Source: an uncultured bacterium (GTDB lineage Bacteria; Verrucomicrobiota; Kiritimatiellia; CAIKKV01; CAIJXV01). Taken from it: DNA of 53,350 bases. The notes under the pieces were generated by a model. That model saw only the letters and a list, made by a program, of their open reading frames with translations. It was not told where the DNA came from and made no database searches. The translations under genes and the position numbers were made by a program. The stretch is from NCBI GenBank assembly GCA_903824675.1, contig CAIJXV010000001.1, positions 1 to 53,350 of the forward strand, in the 5' to 3' direction. Position 1 is the first letter of the stretch, and each line of letters begins with the position of its first letter. Shown here in pieces: positions 15,057 to 24,312 of this stretch.

Positions 15057-16709
15057 TCACAAGGCGGCATTTGAACGCCGCCGGGTTTCCCGGGTGGGCG
15101 GGGCGACCACAATATCGGCATGCTGGGCATGATAGATCCGCATCAGTTCGTGAAACCAGGGTTCGCAGGTGTCCGGCGGAACCCCGTTGCTCTGAAACAT
15201 TTCGGCATCGATCAGGGCGCGCAGATAGAGGATCCGCCAGCGCCATTGCGTACGGGCCCAGGTGGGTAGGTCGGCATCGGCTCTCTGCATCAGCTCCACC
15301 GCGCGACGTGAACCTTTATCCTCCGGCATGAGACATTTCGTATACGGGGGCGAATAATCCCCGTTTTCCCAAGATCGGAGTTGATTGGCTTCATAGATGG
15401 CGATGGCCTGCAGAATGAGTTCGGGGACCTCGGCACCGCATTCATAGGTCATATATTCGTGGGCGGTTTCAAGGGCGGGTCGGCCACTCCAATAAAACTG
15501 GGCCATGATGACCTTGTTGAAATCCTCAAAAATCCCTTCGGAATAGGGAAATCCACCGGCGACTCGCGCGCCTTCATTATTCCACAGGAGCTGCAGGTTG
15601 GCTGGCCTGGGATTGGCGCCAAACCCGCCCCAGGGGACCATTCCATACATGCTGATTTCAGGGAAATCAAGGAGCGGCAAGTTTCCAGGCGACCCATGTT
15701 TAAGCACGTATTCAGGAAACTGCATCTCGTGGCAACCGGCCAGGATATAATCGATCCAGGCGCGCTCTTCGCCCATCCGCGCCGCCAGCCCTTCCCATTC
15801 GCCCTGCGGGGTCCCGTAATCAAAACACCAGGTGGAGAGAATCACTTTCCCGTGGGGAAAATGACGCTTGAACAATTCGCCCACCTTGCGGCCGATCCGG
15901 AGGAATCCATTGGCGCCCCACGGCTTGCAGTTCTCGCAGGCGCAGCCGCCCTGATCATAGGGCCAGACCCAGAGGAAATCCGGGGCGATGGAGGCGAACG
16001 CACGGAATTCCTCGTCGAACCAGCTCAGGGTCTGCTCGATGGCCCCGGGCAGGCTGGGACACAGCTCGACTTTGTAGTGCGCCCGCTGGGTGTTGGAGTC
16101 CGCCCGAAGATTGACGGGGCTCGTCGCATAGGCCTCATTGGCCAGGACCCCGATTCCCGTCTTGAGTCCGATGCGCTTGGCGGCGGCCAGAACATTCCGC
16201 AACCGCTCGAGCATCGCCTGGGCCGCTGGATCATGGATCCCGGTGTAGTGATGCATATCGAACCAGACCTGCAGGACATTGTATCCCCACAGGGCGAGAT
16301 CTTCCACATAGCGGTTCACTTCGGCCAGGGGCGCATCGTGGAAATAATTATGAAAATGGGTGGCAAAATAGATGCCGCGAATCGGTTTGAGCGCGTGCGA
16401 CACTCCGCGCCACGTCGAGGGGACAAAGACGCCCCCCCGATATTGACTGGTCCGGAGAAAATGCCCCATGCCCGCCAGGAGCGTGGCGCAGTCAGTTCCC
16501 CGCAGGCAAATGGCACCCTCCCGATTTTCGATGGCAAAACCCTCCGGCTGGAGGGTGTCGTCCAGCGCGAGGCGGAGATGAATCGCCTGCTCCAGAGGGG
16601 TCGTACAACGAAGGACAATGCGCTCCCGGAGGATGTCCGCAAAAAGATCGGGCACGGTCGCTTCGCTGGAAATATCAGGAAATGGATTCAATGCCAAGGT
16701 TCGACTCAT
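15057..16709 (-). CDS. GH67/GH20-like TIM-barrel protein (putative glycosidase)
   Basis: The 550-residue protein has an N-terminal alpha/beta domain (about 1-95, with REGAICLRGTD) and a TIM barrel, as in GH20 and GH67 families. The segment WVWPYDQGGCACENC contains D252 and cysteines C256, C258 and C261. That cysteine cluster is frequent in alpha-glucuronidase-like and hexosaminidase-like proteins. The GH20 catalytic D-E pair was not found, so the substrate is open. AAGGA precedes the ATG by 8 nt. The propeller gene follows 22 nt downstream. It may be a new or poorly described family; the TIM-barrel assignment is moderately sure. Confidence 0.65.
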   Translation of the reverse strand: MSRTLALNPFPDISSEATVPDLFADILRERIVLRCTTPLEQAIHLRLALDDTLQPEGFAIENREGAICLRGTDCATLLAGMGHFLRTSQYRGGVFVPSTWRGVSHALKPIRGIYFATHFHNYFHDAPLAEVNRYVEDLALWGYNVLQVWFDMHHYTGIHDPAAQAMLERLRNVLAAAKRIGLKTGIGVLANEAYATSPVNLRADSNTQRAHYKVELCPSLPGAIEQTLSWFDEEFRAFASIAPDFLWVWPYDQGGCACENCKPWGANGFLRIGRKVGELFKRHFPHGKVILSTWCFDYGTPQGEWEGLAARMGEERAWIDYILAGCHEMQFPEYVLKHGSPGNLPLLDFPEISMYGMVPWGGFGANPRPANLQLLWNNEGARVAGGFPYSEGIFEDFNKVIMAQFYWSGRPALETAHEYMTYECGAEVPELILQAIAIYEANQLRSWENGDYSPPYTKCLMPEDKGSRRAVELMQRADADLPTWARTQWRWRILYLRALIDAEMFQSNGVPPDTCEPWFHELMRIYHAQHADIVVAPPTRETRRRSNAAL

Positions 16710-16783
16710 AATGGTTCCTTCTGAAATTCGCCACAGCTTTCAGCCGCCCGTTGACTTTGGCCCAGCCAAAGTCCGACCGGCAG

Positions 16784-19429
16784 CTAGAAGACCAATCTTA
16801 CATTCGCTTTGCCACGGAACAGAGTGACGGTGACGGTTTCTGTCTGGGGATCGTAGCGGCCCCCTTCCACGCAGACCGCCTTGCGTCCATCCGGATGGGG
16901 TAAGCGAAGGGTAACAGATGCCGGCAGGCGCCGTTTGTCGCTCAACGTGATGGAAGCGTTGATGACTCCCTTGTTCACCTGGGATACCACTTGGAGATCA
17001 AGCGGGCCAAAGTAACTGGCCACGCGGCGAAGGGTGATCGACTTGCCGTCCTCCATCCAGCGGCGCGGGATTCCGGCCAGCAGCTTCAGCGTGCGGTCGT
17101 GTTCCAGCCAGAGCATCCAGCGGGTCTGCATAAGGAACCAACCCTCCTCATGGGTTTTGTGCTGGCTGGCGTGGCAGTAATGCTCCCAAAAGGTGTAGGT
17201 CTCGCGGTCCTGCAGGGCGCTCATCTGGTTGAAGTAAACTTTTAGAAACGCCTTGACCTCACCCCGAATCAGGTGCGTGAAGTCATGCCGCACATAGTAG
17301 GGCTGGGTCAACGCTGCATTGCGCACGGTGAAGAGGTGCTGATTGCTCTTCAACGCGATCTCCGCACCGATCTCATCGGCCTCCAGCACCTCGCTGAAGA
17401 CCAGCCAAAGCGCGCCGATCACTGAATCGCGTGCGCCGAAGGCGCCGTGGGTGAACCAATTGCCCCCTTCCGCATACAGCGACACGGCCCCGGCGTATTC
17501 CGCCCAGGGCGGAGTGGTGGGAATCCAGGTGCCATCGCCGAGGGAGATCACCGGCGACCGGGCAACCGCTTCGTAATAGGCGGTGCGGATGTCTTCGCGA
17601 TATCCCCGCGCCTCACGCGCCAACCGCTGGGATTGCACGGGATCGATCTCTTTGAGCATTTCGACCACGCGCTTGATCCCCAGATAGGAGACCGCGTTAA
17701 GCATGAAGGAATGGAAAAAATCTTCCGGGTCGCCGACCTTACCGTCGAGCAGTCCATATCCTTTTCCGCGCAACTCGGGTTTCTGGTTGCGCTTGCGCCA
17801 TGCCAGCAGGTAGTCGCAGGCTTTGAGCAGCTTGGGTTTGATCCGGCGCACCCATTTCGTGTCCCGGGTATAGCGGAAATGTTCACCCATCGTCCAGAGG
17901 GCCGGGCCGGTTTCGAGTTGGTATCCCGCGAAATTCTGGATGAATCCGTCCTCCCGCTGCCGCTTGAGAAAGAATTCGATGCTGCGCTCCGCGAGCGAGT
18001 GCCAGCCCATGGTATCGAAGAACTGGATGATCGGGGAGCTTTCCGAACCAATGGGCGCATACCAGCCAATGGTGGCGAGGACGGGGCCCGCGGGTTCCCG
18101 GCCGAGGGCCGCGATGTCGCAGTGGAGCAAGCCGGCCTTGATGCGTTCGTCGATGGCGGCTTCCGGTACGCTGATGGACGCACCGGCCCGCAGTTTGGAA
18201 CGCCAGAACTCACGGCACTCCTCGAGCCGGGCATCGAAGGTCAACTTCGCCATCCGGATGGCGCGATCCTTGGACAGGGGTTGGTGCGGGATGAGAATCT
18301 CAAAAGTGGCAGTGGCGCCGGGTTGAAGCAGAACAGCCATTTCCTCTGCAGGAGCGGGTCGGCCGTTCAGACGGGAAATGGCGTAAACGCGCCCGGACTT
18401 GAAGCGGCCGAAGCCCAGGCGGGCGTCATACGTGTTACCCAGAGCCGGCAGAAAGTGGCCGACTGCCTGGCAGACAGGCGTTTTGAACCAGGCGTAATAG
18501 GGTGTGGCGCTGGTGTTGATGGCTGTGACCCGGATGCGCAGCACGGTTTCCTCGTCGCGATTCACCGTCTCCGCTTGAATCAGATCCTTGAGTTTCTCCA
18601 GTTCCTCCGGCTTCAGCATGTGCCCATTGGTGTTGGGGTAGCAGGCCTGCCATTCCGTACCGCGTAACTTTTGCGCCGTCAAAGGTGACTTCTCGAGCGT
18701 GGCGAAGGCCGTCAGGTTGTAGGTAACCTCCTCCTCCCGTTGGGTTGCGTGCAGGATCGGCAGGCAGCCGTCGTCGAGCCGCCGGGTCATGTCATGTCGG
18801 CAGGCGTCGCCCTTGCCGACCACGAAATTCAGGTAATGCGGTTTGTTGTCGAGTTCGGGGAGGGCGGGACAGACCGAATGGTAGCGCGGCTGAACGTAGC
18901 CCCAGTAGCCCGAGTGGGCATGGTGTCCCATTTCGAAAAAGCGCAGGTCACGGCTCAACCCGAGCCAAGTCGGACATTTTTCGTTCCGGTTGCCGTTGCA
19001 GGAGTTTTCGTAGCTCTCCTCCGGTTCCTGATCGATGCGCTGCTGGACGCTGGACGTGCCCCGGGCCTGGAGGGCGGCAGCCACTTCCGCGTAGGAGCGG
19101 AGCTCGGTGGCCGGCACGACCATCACACCGTAGAGCGCGAGGAGTATGGGATGGTCCGGGTTGACGTCACGGAGAAAGAAGGTAAAGGAGTGCGCGCCGT
19201 TGTGAACCGTGACCCGGGTCGGGTTGGGACCGGGAGCCAGCTTCGCGTTCGTGACCGTGAGCTGAATCCGGCAGGCCTCTTTGCGGGAGAATTGAAACCT
19301 GTCTTTATTGAATGTGCCCTGACCGGAAACGAGTTTACCCCCGCCGAATTCACCGTTGATGACTTCAATGCGTCCCTTGGGTTTGTCGTTCTGCCATTCG
19401 ATCGCTACGGTTACAGAGGTCTTGCTCAT
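16784..19429 (-). CDS. Large six-hairpin-type (alpha/alpha)6 putative glycosidase
   Basis: At 881 residues it has beta-rich N-terminal parts (about 1-390) and a helical C-terminal region with an (alpha/alpha)6-like pattern, including DTMGWHSLAERSIEFFLKRQ and TGPALWTMGEHFRYT. A small beta domain closes it (about 810-881). This is the layout of GH63/GH95/GH78-like enzymes, but I do not recognise a specific family and cannot name catalytic residues. No signal peptide is present. AAGGA lies 8 nt upstream of the ATG. It is preceded by a URO-D-like gene (24-nt gap) and followed by the GH67/GH20-like gene (74-nt gap), which suggests one transcript. Confidence 0.65.
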   Translation of the reverse strand: MSKTSVTVAIEWQNDKPKGRIEVINGEFGGGKLVSGQGTFNKDRFQFSRKEACRIQLTVTNAKLAPGPNPTRVTVHNGAHSFTFFLRDVNPDHPILLALYGVMVVPATELRSYAEVAAALQARGTSSVQQRIDQEPEESYENSCNGNRNEKCPTWLGLSRDLRFFEMGHHAHSGYWGYVQPRYHSVCPALPELDNKPHYLNFVVGKGDACRHDMTRRLDDGCLPILHATQREEEVTYNLTAFATLEKSPLTAQKLRGTEWQACYPNTNGHMLKPEELEKLKDLIQAETVNRDEETVLRIRVTAINTSATPYYAWFKTPVCQAVGHFLPALGNTYDARLGFGRFKSGRVYAISRLNGRPAPAEEMAVLLQPGATATFEILIPHQPLSKDRAIRMAKLTFDARLEECREFWRSKLRAGASISVPEAAIDERIKAGLLHCDIAALGREPAGPVLATIGWYAPIGSESSPIIQFFDTMGWHSLAERSIEFFLKRQREDGFIQNFAGYQLETGPALWTMGEHFRYTRDTKWVRRIKPKLLKACDYLLAWRKRNQKPELRGKGYGLLDGKVGDPEDFFHSFMLNAVSYLGIKRVVEMLKEIDPVQSQRLAREARGYREDIRTAYYEAVARSPVISLGDGTWIPTTPPWAEYAGAVSLYAEGGNWFTHGAFGARDSVIGALWLVFSEVLEADEIGAEIALKSNQHLFTVRNAALTQPYYVRHDFTHLIRGEVKAFLKVYFNQMSALQDRETYTFWEHYCHASQHKTHEEGWFLMQTRWMLWLEHDRTLKLLAGIPRRWMEDGKSITLRRVASYFGPLDLQVVSQVNKGVINASITLSDKRRLPASVTLRLPHPDGRKAVCVEGGRYDPQTETVTVTLFRGKANVRLVF

Positions 19430-19453
19430 CTTCGCGTTCCTTCGTGCTGGGGG

Positions 19454-20602
19454 TTAGGGATACCGTCCGTGATCGCAGGCGGCTTTCGCGGCGGCGAGCA
19501 GATTGGCAGGGGGCGTATGCCGGGCGACGGCACACGCGCTACCCAGGACATAGCGTCCGCCCGGTTTGCCTTCTTTGACGCATCGACTGGCTTCCTCGTA
19601 GACCTGTTCCGGCGTCCCGTTGAGCAGCGTCAGGCAACTGATCCCGCCCATGACGGTGACTTGGTTGCCGACTTTCTCTTTCGTATGCCCGACGCTCATG
19701 CCGCAGGTGGGATCGATGCCATCCATGCCGTCGATGCCGGTTGACGGCACCAGGTCCAGGAAGGGGTTGTAGTTGCCGCAGCAGTGTTTGTAGCAGAGGA
19801 CACCGTGGCGATGGATCTCCTGGGCCAGTTCCCGATACGCGGGTGCGCAGAAATCTTCGTACATCTGCGGCGAAATCACACTGCCGGATGCATAGGAATC
19901 GCCAAAGAGCACAGCGTCGACCCCGAGTTTGATGAAGGCCCTTGAGATTTCGACGGAAATTGCGACGGCCTTGTTGATCAGGGCACGAGCCAGATTCGGT
20001 TCGTCATAGAAGCTGAGCAGCGCCGCCTCGGGGGTGCCCATTTTCTGCACCATGAAGTTCAGCGTCTGTCCAGCACATACGCCCACCGCGAAGAGGTTAT
20101 GCGCGTGAGCCTTCTGAATGCCGACGGCGACATCCTTTAAAAAACCGCGCTGAAGATATTCCTCGGTGGTCAGCACGGGAAGGGCACGGACGTCGTCCAG
20201 GGTCCGGACAGGCGCGGGCTTTTCCAGGCGTTGCAACGTGCCGCCGCCCGCGAGATCGTACTCGCCTTCCCGATGTCCGGTTCGCCGGTCGTATTGAAAT
20301 AGGCAGCCGTCTTCTTCGCGCACGACCTTCTGTTCGTACCAGCTTGACTCCGGGCCGGGGAAATTCCGGACGTGATCGGAGCCGTAGCGGAGGGCGGCGT
20401 CGAGCATGAATTCCGGTGCCCGCGCCGGGTTGATCAGCACCTCTTCAAACCGCTGGCCGCAGGCGAAACAAGCATGGTCGAGATAGAGGGTCGGCGCAAA
20501 GGGCACCCGGTCGGGCGTGCGCCCGGACAAGGCGGCCCGCATGCGGTCGGCCGAAGTCATGGGCTTTGTTTTTTGTGAATCGACTTGTTTCGGCGTATTC
20601 AC
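19454..20602 (-). CDS. URO-D/MtaA-like protein with intact HxC...C zinc motif
   Basis: This 382-residue TIM-barrel protein carries the zinc site of MtaA/CmuA-type methylcobamide methyltransferases: H273-C-C275 in KHCCGN and C357 in GSACAVARHTPPAN. In that family the zinc activates a thiol for methyl transfer to or from a corrinoid protein. I see no corrinoid protein in the window, so the partner is unknown. The GTG at 20602 was chosen because it overlaps the upstream TGA (GTGA), has AAGGG 7 nt upstream and precedes the conserved MTSADRMRAALSGRTPDRVPF region. A longer start would run deep into the GH172 gene. Translational coupling with GH172 implies related jobs. Confidence 0.8.
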   Translation of the reverse strand: MNTPKQVDSQKTKPMTSADRMRAALSGRTPDRVPFAPTLYLDHACFACGQRFEEVLINPARAPEFMLDAALRYGSDHVRNFPGPESSWYEQKVVREEDGCLFQYDRRTGHREGEYDLAGGGTLQRLEKPAPVRTLDDVRALPVLTTEEYLQRGFLKDVAVGIQKAHAHNLFAVGVCAGQTLNFMVQKMGTPEAALLSFYDEPNLARALINKAVAISVEISRAFIKLGVDAVLFGDSYASGSVISPQMYEDFCAPAYRELAQEIHRHGVLCYKHCCGNYNPFLDLVPSTGIDGMDGIDPTCGMSVGHTKEKVGNQVTVMGGISCLTLLNGTPEQVYEEASRCVKEGKPGGRYVLGSACAVARHTPPANLLAAAKAACDHGRYP

Positions 20603-21783
20603 TGAGATCCCTTGCCATGAATTTTTTTCCAGTCGGCTTTCATCTTTTTCATTTCCGGGTTCAGCTTGATCGGCTTGCCGGGGCATTGGTTCGTTTTGTC
20701 AAAGAGCCAATGGCCGAGATTGTCCCGCAAGACTGGCATTCGCTTTTTCACGGAAGGGGGCTTAATGGCTCGCGTGGGCTTGTCCGCAAACCAGTAGGCC
20801 ACGGATGACATCTCGTTGGCCATGTGATTCCCATGCCCATGCTCGATCGTGACCTTGATCTCTTTCTGGAATCTGACGGGATTCTCAACATGAAAGACGT
20901 AACTGGTTTGGTAGGCGCCCTCGCCGGACTCCCAGGTAACCCGTGAAGGAACAACCATTGTCCGCCCCTCAAAAATGGAGCTTCCATTCCGAAGGAAGGC
21001 GTTATCCTGCATACCCCAAGCTTGGTTCAGGTAGTCCTCTGCTCCCGTTCCGTGAAGATCCGGAGGCCACTTGTAGCCATCCACCCAAATCATGTCATCC
21101 CCTTCACCCCACCAGTCTCGCCGGAAGTTGGTTACGCTTAGATTACATCCGAGGTAATGACCACGTCCCTGGGTTTCCAGGATAACGTAGTTGTTCTCCC
21201 AAGCCATTCGTTCTTTATTTACGATATTGGCGAGTGCCATGTTGGAGGTAATCTCGGGGCCCCAGCCACCGAATGGATTGGCTCGGCGGAACTCCGCGTG
21301 AAAATAGCCCACATCCTCCGGCAGGTCGTTCATCGTTTCGTAATCGATATAGAAGTATTGACAGTGGTTCTCTTCGCTCTCGTTGATCAGTTCGATCACG
21401 GCCCGTTCCTTGAAGGGCATCGGTATATACGAATTCAACGCACAGCCCTTATTGAACTGATAGTCGAATCGCGTAGAAGCGGTGAAGAATTGCGATTGAT
21501 ACGACGTGACCATCCCATGGCCCAGGCCGAAAAAATCGCCCAACGGGCATAGCACGCTGGGGAAGGCCGCATTGTCCCAGGTAATGCGGATCAGGCATTC
21601 ACGATAGTGCTTTTCCTGGGTCATCCAGATATGCGTTATCTGACCCGGGCCTTTGATGTCAGCCAGAACGCGGGTCTCCCCCGGGCCGATCATCCACGCA
21701 TCCGCATTGCGCCCGGTCAGGTCCCATGAAGAAGCCCGACCTGTCTTCCGGTTTCGAATCCGTGTGATCTCTTGCATAGACAT
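20599..21783 (-). CDS. GH172-type (DUF2961) glycoside hydrolase
   Basis: The 394-residue protein matches the DUF2961 fold, now family GH172, whose members act on fructofuranose or arabinofuranose compounds. It shows the family opening TGRNADAWMIGPGETRVLAD, then GPGQITHIWMT, and the conserved HGTGAEDYLNQAWG with E249. No signal peptide is present. Start at 21783 (or the ATG two codons later) follows the end of the URO-D-like gene by 19 nt; the ribosome binding site is weak, so coupling to the upstream gene is likely. Its stop overlaps the next URO-D-like start by 4 bp. Family call is firm; substrate is not determined. Confidence 0.85.
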   Translation of the reverse strand: MSMQEITRIRNRKTGRASSWDLTGRNADAWMIGPGETRVLADIKGPGQITHIWMTQEKHYRECLIRITWDNAAFPSVLCPLGDFFGLGHGMVTSYQSQFFTASTRFDYQFNKGCALNSYIPMPFKERAVIELINESEENHCQYFYIDYETMNDLPEDVGYFHAEFRRANPFGGWGPEITSNMALANIVNKERMAWENNYVILETQGRGHYLGCNLSVTNFRRDWWGEGDDMIWVDGYKWPPDLHGTGAEDYLNQAWGMQDNAFLRNGSSIFEGRTMVVPSRVTWESGEGAYQTSYVFHVENPVRFQKEIKVTIEHGHGNHMANEMSSVAYWFADKPTRAIKPPSVKKRMPVLRDNLGHWLFDKTNQCPGKPIKLNPEMKKMKADWKKIHGKGSQ

Positions 21784-21802
21784 AAGGGGTCCATTTTTAC
21801 AT

Positions 21803-22876
21803 TCAGCGGCGAGGTGTTTCCAGTGCCAGGGGAGTTGTAGGCCGCACATTCCGGAATTCCAGAAAGGCCTCGTACAGGGCGATGACATTGTCCAGCGGCG
21901 TTTCGGGCATGATGGAATGGCTGGTGCCGCCGATGTAGCCGCCGTTGAATCGGCCGAACAATTCCACAAGATCATGCACTTCTTTTTTGATGGTATCCGG
22001 CGTACCGTGAATCAAGGTGCCTTGAACGTCGACGCCGCCGTTGAAGCAGACCTTGCCGCCGAATTCCCGCGATAGTTGCCGCACGTCCATGGCCTGCGGC
22101 TGGACTGGATTCAGGACATTCAGCCCGATATCTATCAAGTCGGGAAGGATGGACGTGATGTTCCCACACAGATGCATCCACACATGCGCCCCACCCGAAC
22201 GAACTCGGTCGAACAGACGTTGGTAGGACGGCTTGTAAAATCGGCGCCAGTCATCGGGGTTCATGATCAGGCCTCTCTGGCACCCCCAGTCATCAGAGAA
22301 GAAGACGGCGTGTACTCTGCGCTTCACCCATTGGTCGATGATAGCCAGTTGGTATTCAACGATACGGTCCCGCAATCGGCAGAACTCATTTTCGCTGGCA
22401 TAGGGATCCATCAACATGTTTTCGAACCCCCGCACCATCCAGAGTCGCTCGAAGAGCGTGAACCATACCGACGACAGGAGGTACCGGCTTTCCGGCCCCT
22501 GTAGTTGTGCGTCGGCACGATCGAAACGTCCCGACAGATGAGGATCTGGAAAAACATAATCGGACAACCCTTCATAACCCTGGAGTAACGGATAGGACTC
22601 CGTTTTGCCCCCATGTCCGTCGTCTTCCCATCCGGTCTGCCATTCGTCCGTCCATCGCGTTACCCCATTCAGGGAGGCCGGTTCAACAGCGTTGCGCAGG
22701 GTGTCCGGCAGGCCGAGCAGGTCATTGGGGAATTGCGCGGCGAGTTCCTGTATGCGCGCTCTTTTTGCGGAATTCTTTTCATGGAGCCAATCGAAATTCA
22801 CGCCGAGGGTGCAAGGGAGATATTCTGGCCCCTTGAATTCAATGGCGCGCCTATAGTTGTCGCATCCTGACAGCAT
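21803..22876 (-). CDS. URO-D/MtaA-like protein with HxC and a histidine in place of the third ligand
   Basis: The 357-residue protein shares the URO-D TIM barrel. It has H235-L-C237 in MHLCGN, the first half of the zinc motif, but H320 (GGTSHSIMPETP) where methyltransferases have cysteine. Two ATGs are close: at 22882 AGGAG touches the codon, whereas at 22876 the spacing is 6 nt, so 22876 is preferred. The beta-propeller gene ends 9 nt upstream and GH172 begins 19 nt downstream. Function is unknown; methyl-group metabolism of sugars or aromatics is only a family-based guess. Confidence 0.8.
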   Translation of the reverse strand: MLSGCDNYRRAIEFKGPEYLPCTLGVNFDWLHEKNSAKRARIQELAAQFPNDLLGLPDTLRNAVEPASLNGVTRWTDEWQTGWEDDGHGGKTESYPLLQGYEGLSDYVFPDPHLSGRFDRADAQLQGPESRYLLSSVWFTLFERLWMVRGFENMLMDPYASENEFCRLRDRIVEYQLAIIDQWVKRRVHAVFFSDDWGCQRGLIMNPDDWRRFYKPSYQRLFDRVRSGGAHVWMHLCGNITSILPDLIDIGLNVLNPVQPQAMDVRQLSREFGGKVCFNGGVDVQGTLIHGTPDTIKKEVHDLVELFGRFNGGYIGGTSHSIMPETPLDNVIALYEAFLEFRNVRPTTPLALETPRR

Positions 22877-22885
22877 GGTCATCTC

Positions 22886-24298
22886 CTATCGAAACCGTAA
22901 CGCAAACAGATCCGCATCCTGCATGACCAATCGCAGTCGCACCGTCTGCCCCGTGAGCGGGTTCAGATCGGTGCCATGTTTCCATGCCACGGCATGCTCG
23001 ATTTCGTCGCCGATGATATCCGGGCAATCATCCAGCGCATATCCCGGGATGGGAGTGCCGTTGGCATCCTGAATTTCGACGCGAATGCGACCGGCGGCGC
23101 TGGTGCTGTAGTTGATAACCAGTGCCGTTCCTGTGAACTGCAACGGGTAGGTGCTCATTTCACCGCCCGCGAGCGGGGCGTTGACCGCCGCAAAACCGTC
23201 CGTGCGCAGGACATACCGGTCACCGCTGTGATCGTGGTAGATGGACATTTCCGTCGGGGAGGTGGGGACAACGTTCAGAGCAACGTAGTTCGCCCGGTTA
23301 CCCCAGCGGTCGGGATCGGGGCCCGGACGTATGAATGCCTCCTTGAAGATGCGGGAATAGGGGGTATTGCCGCGGGCCGTCATAAACATGATGTCGGTGC
23401 TCTCGCCACGATTCGCCATGAAGCGCGTGGGGGTGGCGATGTAAATATGCGGCGCGCGAAAATAGGGATGCGTCTGGCTGGTGTAGAGGTGTTCGTCCGG
23501 TTCGTTGGGACACAATATCTGGGTTGGCCCCCAGTTGCGGTAATCCGTCGAGGTGACGCGGGAGATCGACCGTTTGAGCGCCGGCGTCCAGGCGAACGAG
23601 GCGCCATCGGACATGAACCACGTGCGGAAATAGCAGGCGTAGCATTGTTCGTGCTCCGACCAGAACGAGACATTCTGCGAATCGAAGCCGAACTCGCCCG
23701 CGGCGGAGGAGGGAATCACCGGTTCCGGGGAAATCTTGCGCCAGTGAATGGCATCGGGTGAGGCATAGGCATAGAGCCCGCCCTTGATGCCTGGCGGGAT
23801 GGCGGCGGGGTCCGTTTTGCGTGTGACCGTAACGGACTCCTCGTGAAGACCGGCCAGGGCTTTGAAACGCTCATCGGACGGTACGCCGGGGCGGGTGTCG
23901 AGGAAGGGTGAAAAGGTGTGGCAGGCCGGCGATTCGCGGAGGACGGTGTTGTTGGCGGTGCTGCCATTGATGTCGATCACGCCAAGTTGCGGGGAGGTCC
24001 ATTCATGACCGTCGGCGCTTTCGACACAGCATGTCATCACCCCGGGATCGCCATCGTAGTGTTTCCCTTGATACGCCGGAACGGGGGCGCGATATAGTGC
24101 TCGAAATACGGCGCCATCCTTGATCACGGTGGCATACGCGCCAACCAGCGGGCTTTTCGCGCGCGGCATCTTCTGCGGCCTCTGCAGTTGCAGGCGAGTG
24201 CCGTCCATGCGCTCGATCAGATAGTCATCCACCATCAGTTCCAGACGGGAGCCGATATCGCGCGGTGTTTTTGAATCAGAACACGGTTTGTTGCTCAT
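22886..24298 (-). CDS. GH32/GH43-like five-bladed beta-propeller protein with C-terminal beta-sandwich
   Basis: The 470-residue protein opens with RLELMVDDYLIERM and has propeller-like motifs (YASPDAIHWRKISPEP, STDYRNWGPT). It ends in a beta-sandwich module (LVINYSTSAAGRIRVEIQD, then GQTVRLRLVMQDADLFALRF) shared with the products at 24313 and 37182. Such proteins resemble GH32/43/62-clan furanosidases, but the acidic triad could not be placed. The ATG at 24298 is preferred to the GTG at 24310 because AGGAG, overlapping the upstream stop, would otherwise abut the start. It follows its paralogue after 14 nt. Confidence 0.7.
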   Translation of the reverse strand: MSNKPCSDSKTPRDIGSRLELMVDDYLIERMDGTRLQLQRPQKMPRAKSPLVGAYATVIKDGAVFRALYRAPVPAYQGKHYDGDPGVMTCCVESADGHEWTSPQLGVIDINGSTANNTVLRESPACHTFSPFLDTRPGVPSDERFKALAGLHEESVTVTRKTDPAAIPPGIKGGLYAYASPDAIHWRKISPEPVIPSSAAGEFGFDSQNVSFWSEHEQCYACYFRTWFMSDGASFAWTPALKRSISRVTSTDYRNWGPTQILCPNEPDEHLYTSQTHPYFRAPHIYIATPTRFMANRGESTDIMFMTARGNTPYSRIFKEAFIRPGPDPDRWGNRANYVALNVVPTSPTEMSIYHDHSGDRYVLRTDGFAAVNAPLAGGEMSTYPLQFTGTALVINYSTSAAGRIRVEIQDANGTPIPGYALDDCPDIIGDEIEHAVAWKHGTDLNPLTGQTVRLRLVMQDADLFALRFR

Positions 24299-24312
24299 GG
24301 CTTGTCTCACTC

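Noticed and set aside
15381-18667. Plus-strand frames opposite the GH67/GH20-like and six-hairpin-type genes
   Set aside because: Their translations have no family resemblance, while the minus-strand genes have ribosome binding sites and coherent folds.
7739-22876. Calling the URO-D-like genes hemE for haem synthesis
   Set aside because: HemE substrate-binding arginine motifs are absent, three divergent copies lie in sugar clusters, and two carry methyltransferase-type HxC motifs.
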